Made by a program: the position numbers and the translations under genes
The notes under the pieces: generated by a model
What the model was told of the DNA's origin: nothing
Database searches by the model: none
The model's input: the letters and a program-made list of their open reading frames with translations, nothing else
DNA from: Leptospiraceae bacterium
GTDB lineage: Bacteria > Spirochaetota > Leptospiria > Leptospirales > Leptospiraceae
Assembly (NCBI GenBank): GCA_016711485.1
Contig: JADJSX010000023.1
Span: 1,126,001 to 1,190,000 of the forward strand
Reading direction: 5' to 3'
Length of the DNA stretch: 64,000 nt
In this document: piece by piece, positions 35,592 through 42,962 of the stretch
Numbering within the stretch: the first letter of the stretch is position 1
Layout: each line of letters opens with the position of its first letter

Positions 35592-36344
35592 TCCAACTCC
35601 GAAAATCCAATCACCGTATTCAAAAACGAAATTTTAAATGCAACGTACTTACAAAACAGAGAAGACTGGCTAGAGCAAATAATCAATAGTATCCACGAAG
35701 GAGAAAATATTGACTTCATCCACAATCTAAAAACGAAATTAGAACAAAGCACCGAACTAAAAAACAAAGAATCACTTTTGAATCAACTATCTACAGTCTG
35801 TAACGACTTACGAAAAAAAGAAATAGAAAGCATTATTGGAGATGCGACGAAATCTTTTACGGACAATATACTTTTCGTCAATGGCAAAGACAGCGGAGAA
35901 GTCTTACATTATAAAAACAAAAAAGTTATTACTGAAAAATACTTCACAACTCTATGCGGATTAATAGACCCAATACAATCCCTCCCACTCACACAAAACC
36001 AAGAACAACAAATCGCACTCGAAACCACGCCTTACTTACTCGATGCCCTAAACTGGCTGCCAACCGATTTAGAAACCGCTTACCTAGGAGTGCGGGCAAT
36101 CACGATTAACCTAGCAAGACAAGGCGACTGGGATACACTGCGAGTGATTTACAAAGATTGTCCCGAGCTTGGTATGGCGGATGTATTCAGTGAACCGGAT
36201 AATGTAGAATTGCCAGCAGAGGCTAAGGAAGAGTTGGCGGAATTAGAGCGCGAATTACGAGAGGGCGAGATTACTGAGAAGGGATTTGAGAAGAAGAAGG
36301 AAAAGATTTTGGAGAAGTGGTGGTTCGATACACGGCTTTTCTGA
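35592..36344 (+). pseudogene. STAND gene, C-terminal region after an in-frame stop
   Basis: Same frame as the preceding fragment, beginning SNSENPITVFKNEILNATYL and running through LLNQLSTVCNDLRKKEIESI to TTPYLLDALNWLPTDLETAY and a charged end EITEKGFEKKKEKILEKWW. The final residues FDTRLF and the stop are encoded by the left end of the neighbouring REP-like repeat. So the natural C-terminus may have been replaced by the repeat. Confidence 0.55.
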
Positions 36345-36499
36345 TTACACAGTCCTTTTCGTTTACACGCACTCACCAACCGGACTTTATAGTAAAGATT
36401 AGAGTAAGTCAGACTGAACTAAAAAGTCCGGTCGGTGAGTGATTGCCAATTTCTTGATGCTGCGAAGCATTATTGTAAAATGGGCAATCGTATCGAACC
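36322..36499 (+). repeat. REP-like repeat R1 with inverted ends
   Basis: The outer ends are GGTTCGATAC (36322-36331) and GTATCGAACC (36490-36499). Inside, CACTCACCAACCGGACT (36370-36386) pairs with AGTCCGGTCGGTGAGTG (36425-36441) with one mismatch. A second copy lies at 36873-38252, there interrupted by an ISAs1 element. It directly precedes the GIY-YIG gene. Confidence 0.85.
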
Positions 36500-36523
36500 G
36501 CCCGACTACAACAAGAGAACACC

Positions 36524-36805
36524 ATGCCATATACCTACATTCTAAAATGTTGTGATGATAGCTTTTACACAGGAAGCACTTTAAATTTAGAAAAGAGACT
36601 AGCAGAACACAATGCAGGAGAAGGCGCAAACTATACAAGCAAGCGTCTTCCTTTGGAATTAGTGTATTATGAAGAATACGACAGAATAGACGACGCATTC
36701 AATAGAGAAAACCAAATCCAAGGCTGGACACGTAAAAAGAAAATGGCTTTGATTGATGGAAAGAACACTGATTTGCCGGCATTAGCGAAAAAGTTCGGTC
36801 ACTGA
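36524..36805 (+). CDS. Small stand-alone GIY-YIG nuclease (YhbQ/UvrC-N type)
   Basis: The intact 93-residue protein has the catalytic module complete: YTYILKC and FYTGST form the GIY-YIG strands, LEKRLAEHN gives the catalytic Arg, and FNRENQIQGW gives the metal-binding Glu, with KRLPLELVYYEEYD between. It should cut DNA. The last codons and stop (KKFGH, then TGA) are part of repeat sequence (TTCGGTCACTGAGTGA) resembling the repeat core AGTCCGGTCGGTGAGTGA. It sits between two REP-like repeats, so it may be linked to their spread. Confidence 0.88.
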   Translation: MPYTYILKCCDDSFYTGSTLNLEKRLAEHNAGEGANYTSKRLPLELVYYEEYDRIDDAFNRENQIQGWTRKKKMALIDGKNTDLPALAKKFGH

Positions 36806-36872
36806 GTGAAATTTATTGCATCAGTTTCGCAATAAATTTTGTATCGAAGTGACTTAATCGTAATAGTCGGTG
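36786..36872 (+). repeat. Third, divergent half-repeat at the end of the GIY-YIG gene
   Basis: GAAAAAGTTCGGTCACTGAGTG at 36790 onward corresponds to the right arm of R1/R2. It is followed by an 11-bp hairpin (AAATTTATTGC/GCAATAAATTT, 36811-36841) and by GTATCGAAGTGAC, a version of the outer end. It runs straight into repeat R2. Confidence 0.65.
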
Positions 36873-37020
36873 CTTCGATACACGGCTTTTCTTAATACAC
36901 AATCTTTTTCGTATACACGCACTCAGCAACCGAGCCTTACTGTAAAAAAATAGAATAAGTCAGACTAAAGCGAAAAAGTCCGGTCGGTGAGTGATTGCCA
37001 ATCTCTATTGGTCGCGAAGC

Positions 37021-38211
37021 TAGGGCAAACGCATTTAAAAACCTATGATTTTACTGCGATATTTATCATCCCATCCTGCGGCGCGTCGTTTTCCTTTTAC
37101 TCCAATCTTAATTGTGGTATCATTCTTCAAGAAATTTAGAGCAATTTTTCTGATGATGGAAAAATTTTCGGCAGCGTAGCCAGCACGAATTCGACTATCA
37201 TCTTCTCGAAAAACGACATCTAAAATCCAGTGACAAGAGTTTTCAATTTGCCAATGAGTTCTTACAGATTTCTGAAAAAGTTCAGGGTTAGTTAAACTAG
37301 AAATAAAATATCGAGACTCTATAGATTTTTTTCCTTGGTATTCTCGCTCGGAACGAACCATTCCTACACTTTTCAATCCCTTCCATTCGTCTTTCTTAGA
37401 AATCCAATCAATATCGGATAATAGCCAGTATTCTCTTTTTTCAATTCGACCATGTCCTTTTTGCTCTGTCATTGAATAACCGACATTTACCCTTTCAAAT
37501 CCAGAAAGCAATTGTTGCTCAAAATAATTCAAAACCTCTTTATACACTGTCGGTTGATTCTCCTTCAAGGCTATCGCATAATCGCCTTTTTGCTCTATAA
37601 TCTTTTCTGTAATCTTTTTCTGACAGCCCATTGCGTCAATAGATACAATGCTATTCTTCACTTTTATCTGAGAAAGCAATTCAGGAATCGCTGTAATTTC
37701 ATTACTCTTCTCCTCTACTTTTACTTGCCCCAAGGTAATTCCACTCTTACTTGACCACGCACTTACAATATGAATCGGAAATTTATTGTTCTTTTTATCG
37801 ACCGAACGTCTTACAGTTTTCCCATCTATTGAAATTAAATCTAAACCTTCTACGATATTCGGATTAAATAATTCCATCGCCAACTCAGAAAACTTTTTAG
37901 GGTCTAACAGCGAAAAGACTCTATTAAATGTATCATGCGATGGAATACCATTCTCTAACTTTATGAATTTCCGCAACCATTCTATTTTCAAATTACCAAA
38001 CTCTTCTATTTCATTCCAATCGTCCGCTCCACTTATGATGGAAACGATTGCTACAAATATTATATCTACTAGTAAATGCTTTCTTCCTCGCTCTATTCGC
38101 GGATCAATTAGCTCATTAAAATGTTCGTATATGTTTAACTGTTCGTTCATTCATAACAATATTTTCTTTCCATCCAGTTGTACAAGTCTCTTTTTTAATG
38201 CGTTTGCCCTA
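37021..38211 (-). mobile_element. ISAs1-family insertion sequence (1,191 bp), apparently intact
   Basis: The perfect terminal inverted repeats begin TAGGGCAAACGCATT at both ends. The 10-bp duplication GTCGCGAAGC flanks it at 37011-37020 and 38212-38221. The single transposase frame is uninterrupted. With an exact target duplication and intact ends, this looks like the youngest insertion in the window. Confidence 0.93.
37035..38150 (-). CDS. ISAs1-family transposase
   Basis: The 371-residue DDE transposase has the family's N-terminal H-repeat-like domain (FNELIDPRIERGRKHLLVDI, then SGADDWNEIEEFG). Catalytic blocks are LISIDGKTVRRSVDKK with the first Asp, VSIDAMGCQKKITEKI with the second, and RTHWQIENSCHWILDVVFRE with the Glu region. 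No frameshift or stop is seen, so it could be active. Confidence 0.93.
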   Translation of the reverse strand: MNEQLNIYEHFNELIDPRIERGRKHLLVDIIFVAIVSIISGADDWNEIEEFGNLKIEWLRKFIKLENGIPSHDTFNRVFSLLDPKKFSELAMELFNPNIVEGLDLISIDGKTVRRSVDKKNNKFPIHIVSAWSSKSGITLGQVKVEEKSNEITAIPELLSQIKVKNSIVSIDAMGCQKKITEKIIEQKGDYAIALKENQPTVYKEVLNYFEQQLLSGFERVNVGYSMTEQKGHGRIEKREYWLLSDIDWISKKDEWKGLKSVGMVRSEREYQGKKSIESRYFISSLTNPELFQKSVRTHWQIENSCHWILDVVFREDDSRIRAGYAAENFSIIRKIALNFLKNDTTIKIGVKGKRRAAGWDDKYRSKIIGF

Positions 38212-38263
38212 GTCGCGAAGCTTTATAGAATAAAGAGCAATCGTATCGAACCGCCCGACAAAA

Positions 38264-38297
38264 CAAAAAAAGCCCCACTGTCTCCAGTGAGGCTTTT
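38264..38297 (-). terminator. Rho-independent terminator of groESL
   Basis: On the minus strand GCCTCACTG, loop GAGA and CAGTGGGGC form a 9-bp stem (one G-T pair) followed by a run of seven T's. It lies about 105 bases after the groEL stop. A-rich flank on the other side makes it potentially bidirectional. Confidence 0.85.
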
Positions 38298-38360
38298 ACG
38301 GCTAAGGCTGGATAGCCACAAAATACACCTGCGAGCACAAAATGCAGATAAACCGCTCTT

Positions 38361-38390
38361 CTCTGTGTCTCCGTGCCTCTGTGGCAAATC
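38361..38390 (+). repeat. 30-bp repeat, copy 2 (identical at 11056-11085)
   Basis: Exact same-strand copy of the 30 bases found between pntAA and pntAB, ending 12 bases before the groEL stop codon. Flanking bases differ, so only this core is shared. Confidence 0.85.
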
Positions 38391-38402
38391 CCTAGAATGA
38401 TC

Positions 38403-40055
38403 TTACATCATTCCGCCCATGCCTCCCATACCACCCATTCCGCCCATACCACCAGGCATTCCACCACCAGCACCACCGTCTTTCTCAGGTTTGTCAGTGA
38501 TAGTAACTTCGGTTGTGAGGATCATTGCACCGATAGAAGCAGCGTTTTGTAGAGCAGAACGAACTACTTTAGCAGGATCAACGATACCAGCTTTGATAAG
38601 GTCTTCCCAAACCATGGTTAATGCGTTGTAACCGATGTTACCTTCTTTACCACGAGCTTCTTCCACGATTACAGAGCCTTCGAGACCAGCGTTGTTTGTG
38701 ATCATACGGATTGGTTCTTCAAGAGCGCGTAATACGATTTTTGCGCCAGTGTTTTCATCGCCTTCAAGTTTGAGAGCTTTAACAGCAGCTTGAGCGCGTA
38801 ATAGTGTTAAACCACCACCAGCTACGATACCCTCATCTACAGCAGAACGAGTAGCGGATAATGCATCTTCAACACGAGCTTTTTTCTCTTTCATTTCTAC
38901 TTCAGTAGCAGCACCTACGTGGATAACGGCAACACCACCAGCAAGTTTAGCAAGACGCTCTTGGAGTTTTTCTCTATCGTATTCAGAAGTAGTATCTTCT
39001 ACTTGTTTTTTGATTTGAGAAATTCTTCCTTGGATGTCTTTAGATGTTCCTTTGCCTTCGATGATCGTTGTGTTTTCTTTGTCGATAGTTACTTTAGCCG
39101 CACGACCAAGAGTTTTGAGGTCAGCGTTTTCTAGTTTCATACCTAGGTCTTCAGAAACAACTTGTCCACCGGTTAACACAGCGATGTCTTCGAGCATAGA
39201 TTTTCTTCTATCTCCGAATCCAGGAGCTTTAACTGCAACGCAAGATATTGTCTTACGAATCGTATTTACAACGATAGTTGCAAGAGCTTCGCCTTCTACT
39301 TCTTCTGCAATGATTAAGAGTGATTTGCCGCTTTGAGCAACTTTCTCTAACACAGGGAGAAGATCTTTCATAGAAGAGATTTTTTTGTCATAGATCAAAA
39401 TGAACGGATCGTTTAGAGTAGCAGTCATGCTTTCTGGATCAGTTACCATATAAGGAGAAACGTATCCTCTGTCGAATTGCATACCTTCCACTACATCAAG
39501 AGTAGTTTCGATAGACTTAGCTTCTTCTACAGTGATTACACCGTCTTTGCCTACTTTGTCCATTGCGTCAGCGATTAGGTTACCAATTTCTTTGTCGTTG
39601 TTTGCAGAAATAGTTCCTACGTTTGCGATGTCTTGTTTGTTTTCGATTTTTACAGATTTAGATTTGATGTATTCAACTGCGGCTACTACAGCTTTGTCGA
39701 TACCGTGTTTGAGTGCCATTGGGTTTGCCCCAGCGGTTACGTTTTTCAAACCTTCAGTGATGATAGCTTGTGCTAAAATAGTAGCAGTAGTAGTACCGTC
39801 ACCCGCGATGTCGTTGGTTTTGGTAGATACTTCTTTTACCATTTGTGCGCCCATGTTTTCGATTGGATCTTCTAAATCGATTTCTTTCGCTACAGTTACG
39901 CCGTCTTTAGTGATTGTTGGAGCACCAAATTTTTTATCGATAACTACGTTACGTCCTTTAGGACCAAGAGTTACTTTTACTGCGTTTGCAAGTTTGTTGA
40001 CACCTGCTAATAATTTTCTGCGTGCTTCTTCGTTGTATTCAATTACTTTTGCCAT
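38403..40055 (-). CDS. groL: Chaperonin GroEL
   Basis: Forms the 14-mer folding chamber with GroES. The 550-residue protein is highly conserved throughout: VTLGPKGRNVVIDKKFGAPT, DGVTVAKEIDLEDP, AGDGTTTATILAQAI with the catalytic Asp, and the Gly/Met-rich tail (GGMPGGMGGMGG). Typical single-copy bacterial form. It lies 14 bases after groES and shares its promoter, with a terminator downstream at 38264-38297. Confidence 0.98.
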   Translation of the reverse strand: MAKVIEYNEEARRKLLAGVNKLANAVKVTLGPKGRNVVIDKKFGAPTITKDGVTVAKEIDLEDPIENMGAQMVKEVSTKTNDIAGDGTTTATILAQAIITEGLKNVTAGANPMALKHGIDKAVVAAVEYIKSKSVKIENKQDIANVGTISANNDKEIGNLIADAMDKVGKDGVITVEEAKSIETTLDVVEGMQFDRGYVSPYMVTDPESMTATLNDPFILIYDKKISSMKDLLPVLEKVAQSGKSLLIIAEEVEGEALATIVVNTIRKTISCVAVKAPGFGDRRKSMLEDIAVLTGGQVVSEDLGMKLENADLKTLGRAAKVTIDKENTTIIEGKGTSKDIQGRISQIKKQVEDTTSEYDREKLQERLAKLAGGVAVIHVGAATEVEMKEKKARVEDALSATRSAVDEGIVAGGGLTLLRAQAAVKALKLEGDENTGAKIVLRALEEPIRMITNNAGLEGSVIVEEARGKEGNIGYNALTMVWEDLIKAGIVDPAKVVRSALQNAASIGAMILTTEVTITDKPEKDGGAGGGMPGGMGGMGGMGGMGGMM

Positions 40056-40069
40056 GATTTAGTCCTTCC

Positions 40070-40354
40070 TTATTTTACTACTGCGAGAATGTCAGATTCT
40101 CTTACGATTAAGTATTCTTTTCCGCCCTGTTTAACTTCAGTGCCGGAATATTTTCCGTAAAGGACTGTGTCCCCTACTTTAACTTCGATAGGAACAAGCT
40201 TTCCGTCTTCGTAACGTCCGGATCCTACTTCTACTACTTTTCCTTCTTGTTGCTTTTCTTTTGCAGTGTCAGGAACATATAAACTTCCAATTTTTTCTTC
40301 AGCCTCTGATTTAGGCTCTATTAAAACTCTATCGCCAAGTGGTTTGATAGCCAT
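40070..40354 (-). CDS. groS: Co-chaperonin GroES
   Basis: Heptameric lid of the GroEL chamber, 94 residues. KPLGDRVLIEPKSEAEEKIG at the N-terminus, SLYVPDTAKEKQQEGKVVEV (mobile loop) and GDTVLYGKYSGTEV are diagnostic. GAGGAG lies 10 bases before the ATG. Two CIRCE-like inverted repeats upstream indicate control by the HrcA repressor, whose gene is outside the window. Confidence 0.98.
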   Translation of the reverse strand: MAIKPLGDRVLIEPKSEAEEKIGSLYVPDTAKEKQQEGKVVEVGSGRYEDGKLVPIEVKVGDTVLYGKYSGTEVKQGGKEYLIVRESDILAVVK

Positions 40355-40381
40355 AATGTTAAACTCCTCTATTTTAAGTAT

Positions 40382-40407
40382 TTAGCACTCACGTTCGAGA
40401 GTGCTAA
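40382..40407 (-). promoter_or_regulatory. CIRCE operator 1 (HrcA binding site), 8-base spacer
   Basis: TTAGCACTC, eight bases (ACGTTCGA), GAGTGCTAA. Both 9-bp arms match the CIRCE consensus exactly, but the spacer is 8 rather than the usual 9 bases. It lies 28 bases upstream of the groES start. Confidence 0.9.
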
Positions 40408-40444
40408 TTTATGATGCCATGATATTTTATAAGCTCAAAATCGT

Positions 40445-40471
40445 CAAGCACTTAAAGGTCGAGAGTGCTAA
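40445..40471 (-). promoter_or_regulatory. CIRCE-like operator 2, degenerate arm
   Basis: CAAGCACTT, nine bases, GAGTGCTAA. One arm is perfect and the other matches 6 of 9 consensus positions, with the canonical 9-base spacer. Its position upstream of operator 1 suggests tandem control of groESL by HrcA. Confidence 0.65.
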
Positions 40472-40800
40472 TTTTGTATAAAATATGTCTACCAGACAAA
40501 AGTAAAAAAAACGAACACGTACAAACACGGATAAGAAAATATTAAATGAATCCGTGGTGCGAACTATGTTCCTCAGTGTGCCCAAAAATTCCTAAAATTC
40601 CGAAGGATGCAAATTCAGGAAAAGCCATTTTCTTGACATTAGAGCGATAGACGAAAGAGGAAACCATTTTTACTCGAAATGTAAGCAATCAATCGACAAA
40701 ACTTTCCGCAGAAAATTATTTACTACTGGTCAAAATTTTATTCAAGAGCAATCATTCGAGGAGAAAATTACAATAAACTACCTAAGGTCTATTCTATAAA
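40472..40800. other. Gene-poor region upstream of groES with possible zinc-ribbon remnant
   Basis: No intact gene. From 40546 one frame reads MNPWCELCSSVCPKIPKIPK and stops; the frame one base over contains DERGNHFYSKCKQSIDKTFR and stays open to about 40795. Cysteine spacing hints at a decayed zinc-ribbon protein, perhaps a transposase, but the match is weak. Confidence 0.3.
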
Positions 40801-41000
40801 TTTTATTAAGTCACCTTACGCGCAAGCGCGTTGAGGTGAGAGATAGAGAGCCTGTCGGCGACACTTCGACGATCGCTCAGTGCATCGCTTGGGCTGCCGC
40901 CCAAACCTGCTTATTCATTAATTCATTAGCTTTATCTAATATTCTTAAATTAGACTTAATTTTCGTAAATTTCCTATTTTGCGTAAGGTCAGTTATTAAA
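40801..41000 (+). repeat. MITE-like repeat family, copy 2
   Basis: About 200 bp with terminal inverted repeats: ACCTTACGC at 40813-40821 and GCGTAAGGT at 40981-40989, in wider matching context (TTATTAAGTCACC and GGTCAGTTATTAA). An internal stem TCACCT...AGGTGA is present at the left. The right half aligns with copy 1 at 2630-2719. It abuts the remnant of an Rpn-type nuclease gene, which it may have truncated. Confidence 0.65.
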
Positions 41001-41432
41001 TTTCCTTTGTACAACGAAGAGAAAAATCAATACTCGAATTTTAAAATTCAATCAGAACAAAATCCCATAATTTTTTTGACTGAGAACTTTAGTATACGCA
41101 TAATAGAATTACCAAAGTTAGTTGATGGATTTTCTAAAATAAAAGCACCACTAGACTATTGGATTTACTTTATGAAAGAAGCCGCTAACTTAAAGGGAGA
41201 AGAGATGAAAACGCTAATAAAGAAAAACCCAAAAATCAAAAAAGCAATCAACGAATTAAAATTTGTCTATTTAAATAAAAAGTCCCGTGAATACTATGAA
41301 ATGAAATTCAAAGCCGATATGGATTATTCCAATGATATCACTTAAGCTAGAGAGAAAAGATTAGCGGAAGGAATAGAAAAGGGAATTCAGATAGGAAAAA
41401 AAGAAGGAAGCATTCAAACAGCTAAACCCTAG
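41001..41432 (+). pseudogene. Rpn/PD-(D/E)XK family transposase-like nuclease, C-terminal remnant
   Basis: The remnant reads FSIRIIELPKLVDGFSKIKA, APLDYWIYFMKEAANLKGEE and LKFVYLNKKSREYYEMKFKA, then, past an in-frame TAA at 41343-41345, REKRLAEGIEKGIQIGKKEG. This is the C-terminal half of the family once called putative transposase/invertase (TIGR01784/Rpn). The PD-(D/E)XK catalytic half is missing, replaced by a MITE-like repeat. Loss of the front half and the stop codon both indicate a dead gene. Confidence 0.7.
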
Positions 41433-41801
41433 AGTATGGAATGCCTCGAAAAGAAATTTGCAAAATCACCGGTCTAACAAACACCGAGTTTTAAGTGCGC
41501 ACTAACGTTAATGTCCTTAATGTTCCTTTGTGTCGTAAATCCTCTCTTCTGTTTAAAAATTTTACAGATACTTTCGTTTTATTATTTATCTAGAGAATTC
41601 TTTAATCTATAGGAACAGGGTGGATATTTTTTTCATTTAGTGAATCCTTTCGGAGTTATACTGAACCAAAAGTAAATACTCCACTTTTTTTAATACAAAT
41701 GGATATTTTTTTCGGTTATTGCCTAATATGAAAAAAAAATTCAGCTTATTGCGCACATTTTTGTTTTTTTCGACCTAGTCTATTAGTGAGGTAAAACTTA
41801 A
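41433..41801. other. A+T-rich spacer before the second DUF1564 gene
   Basis: No gene. It contains a 14-base direct repeat TGGATATTTTTTTC at 41621-41634 and 41700-41713 and, at its right end, the CGCAC...GACCTAGT element shared with the other DUF1564 gene. The direct repeat may mark an old short duplication. Confidence 0.5.
41752..41784 (+). promoter_or_regulatory. Element shared upstream of both DUF1564 genes, second copy
   Basis: CGCAC, 15 bases, then TTTTTTTCGACCTAGTCTATT, ending 17 bases before the ATG. It matches the element at 14540-14571 in order, spacing and core sequence, although the flanking DNA is unrelated. Confidence 0.45.
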
Positions 41802-42394
41802 ATGACCTACGAAGAATTTCTAAAAGATAATCTGGAATCATTAAAAGAACATTTCTGGGGTATCGAGGCTAAAGGATACAAAAACGGAGTAACCGTTTCT
41901 ACGAATAAAAAGTATTATCCGCGCGAAAAAAATCCTTTCATAGAGATTAATTCAACCCTTTTAATTCCAGAAAAATACTATCTCCAATTTCGTCAGAATA
42001 TTGTACGTCATGGCGGTGTTCGAGCGTATGTCGCATACCTTCTATTAAAATACAAAATCCATATCGCGAACGGACTTATTCCCACTTACTGCAATCATAC
42101 TACTAAATACCAAGAGAAAAACCAAAACCTCATCAAAGTCGCGTTCCGTCCGAATTTGGACGACTGGGCTGAGTTAAAGTTATCCGGGTTTGTTTTGGGA
42201 TATCCATTTCTGCCTTAATCGTATATTTACTCATTGCCGACTCTGTAGATTTCGCAGAAAGAGTCTCCTACTACTTGGGGGCTGTAGGAATTCCACAGTC
42301 CCCGCATTTGGATTTGTGGGCTAAGGTGTATCTATCGCGTAAAAATTTTCACTATACGACAGTTTTCCAATACCGAAGAAGCCAGTATGGGTAA
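41802..42394 (+). pseudogene. DUF1564 family protein, frameshifted
   Basis: The first frame gives INSTLLIPEKYYLQFRQNIV, VAYLLLKYKIHIANGLIP and KVAFRPNLDDWAELKLSGFV, all typical of DUF1564, then stops at 42216-42218. The other frame continues SISALIVYLLIADSVDFAER to QYG at 42392-42394. One missing base near GGGATATCC (about 42206) accounts for it; programmed shifting cannot be excluded but no slippery run is present. It has a conserved element upstream shared with the intact paralogue at 14575. Confidence 0.7.
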
Positions 42395-42497
42395 AAAATA
42401 TACAACATTCACACCAAAAATTATTTTTTCGGAATTAGCAATCTAGTAAAATGAGCTTGTTTTTCTATTTTAGTATATGAAAGTAACACATATGTAC

Positions 42498-42839
42498 ATG
42501 AAATTTTTATCACTCTTAGTTTTTATATTTTTCGCTCATTGCGGCAAAACGAACTATGATCGTTGTCTTGATAAATGTCAACAATCACAGCTTATATGTT
42601 ATTTAGTGGTAAGTCAACCAGGTACCCCAAGCACAGATGTAGTACTTGGTTTTGTGCTTTGTGAATTAATATCTTCGAACTGCACAAGCTCATGCCGTTC
42701 ATCCAATACAACTAGTAGTACTACACGATCCAGCTCTTCTTCTGGTAGCCGGAGTTCTTCAGGAGGTTCTTCTTCTGGTGGAGGTAGCAGTAGCGGGGGT
42801 AGTGGAGGAAGCAGTCATGAGATTAATGTTCCATTTTAG
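42498..42839 (+). CDS. Ser/Gly-rich lipoprotein
   Basis: From the ATG at 42498 the signal peptide MKFLSLLVFIFFAHCGKTNY gives a lipobox ending in Cys15; earlier ATGs at 42477 and 42492 are in frame but add nothing typical. The mature part has a cysteine-containing head (RCLDKCQQSQLICYL, then CTSSCRSS) and a low-complexity tail of Ser, Gly and Thr for the last 50 residues. Such tails are flexible spacers on surface lipoproteins. Function unknown. A strong hairpin follows the gene. Confidence 0.65.
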   Translation: MKFLSLLVFIFFAHCGKTNYDRCLDKCQQSQLICYLVVSQPGTPSTDVVLGFVLCELISSNCTSSCRSSNTTSSTTRSSSSSGSRSSSGGSSSGGGSSSGGSGGSSHEINVPF

Positions 42840-42898
42840 ATTTTAGTTTTCAAAACACTTTCTTCGATTGTGAAGCGCAGAATGACTGTAAACTGCAC

Positions 42899-42946
42899 CT
42901 TCATCTCACTGTGACTATGTTTTCACTAAGTCACAGTGAGATGAAG
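42899..42946. terminator. Bidirectional hairpin between convergent genes
   Basis: CTTCATCTCACTGTGACT and its exact complement enclose a 12-base loop, an 18-bp perfect stem. It lies between the ends of the lipoprotein gene (plus) and the CoA-transferase gene (minus). There is only a weak T-tract, so efficiency as an intrinsic terminator is uncertain. Confidence 0.7.
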
Positions 42947-42962
42947 TAATTACAATTAACTA

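Larger units (their letters stand above)
36873..38252 (+). repeat. REP-like repeat R2, interrupted by ISAs1
   Basis: Left part 36873-37020 (CTTCGATACACGGCTTTTC, then CGCACTCAGCAACCGAGCC and AAAAAGTCCGGTCGGTGAG) and right part 38212-38252 (ending ATCGTATCGAACCGCCCGA at its border) align with R1. The insertion sequence 37021-38211 lies between them with an exact 10-bp target duplication GTCGCGAAGC. The left core arm has more mismatches than in R1. Confidence 0.85.

Noticed and set aside
25183..36344. Calling the cyclase-STAND pair a CBASS or Pycsar system
   Set aside because: The cyclase has ordinary adenylate cyclase motifs and a TPR sensor, and no CD-NTase or typical Pycsar effector is present.
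39532..40062. Long Ala/Pro-rich open frame antisense to groEL
   Set aside because: It is a codon-bias shadow of the highly conserved groEL gene; the same holds for other antisense frames at 38419-39336.
40836..41000. N-terminal 55 codons of the frame leading into the Rpn remnant
   Set aside because: These codons are repeat copy 2, not nuclease sequence; the combined frame is an accidental fusion.
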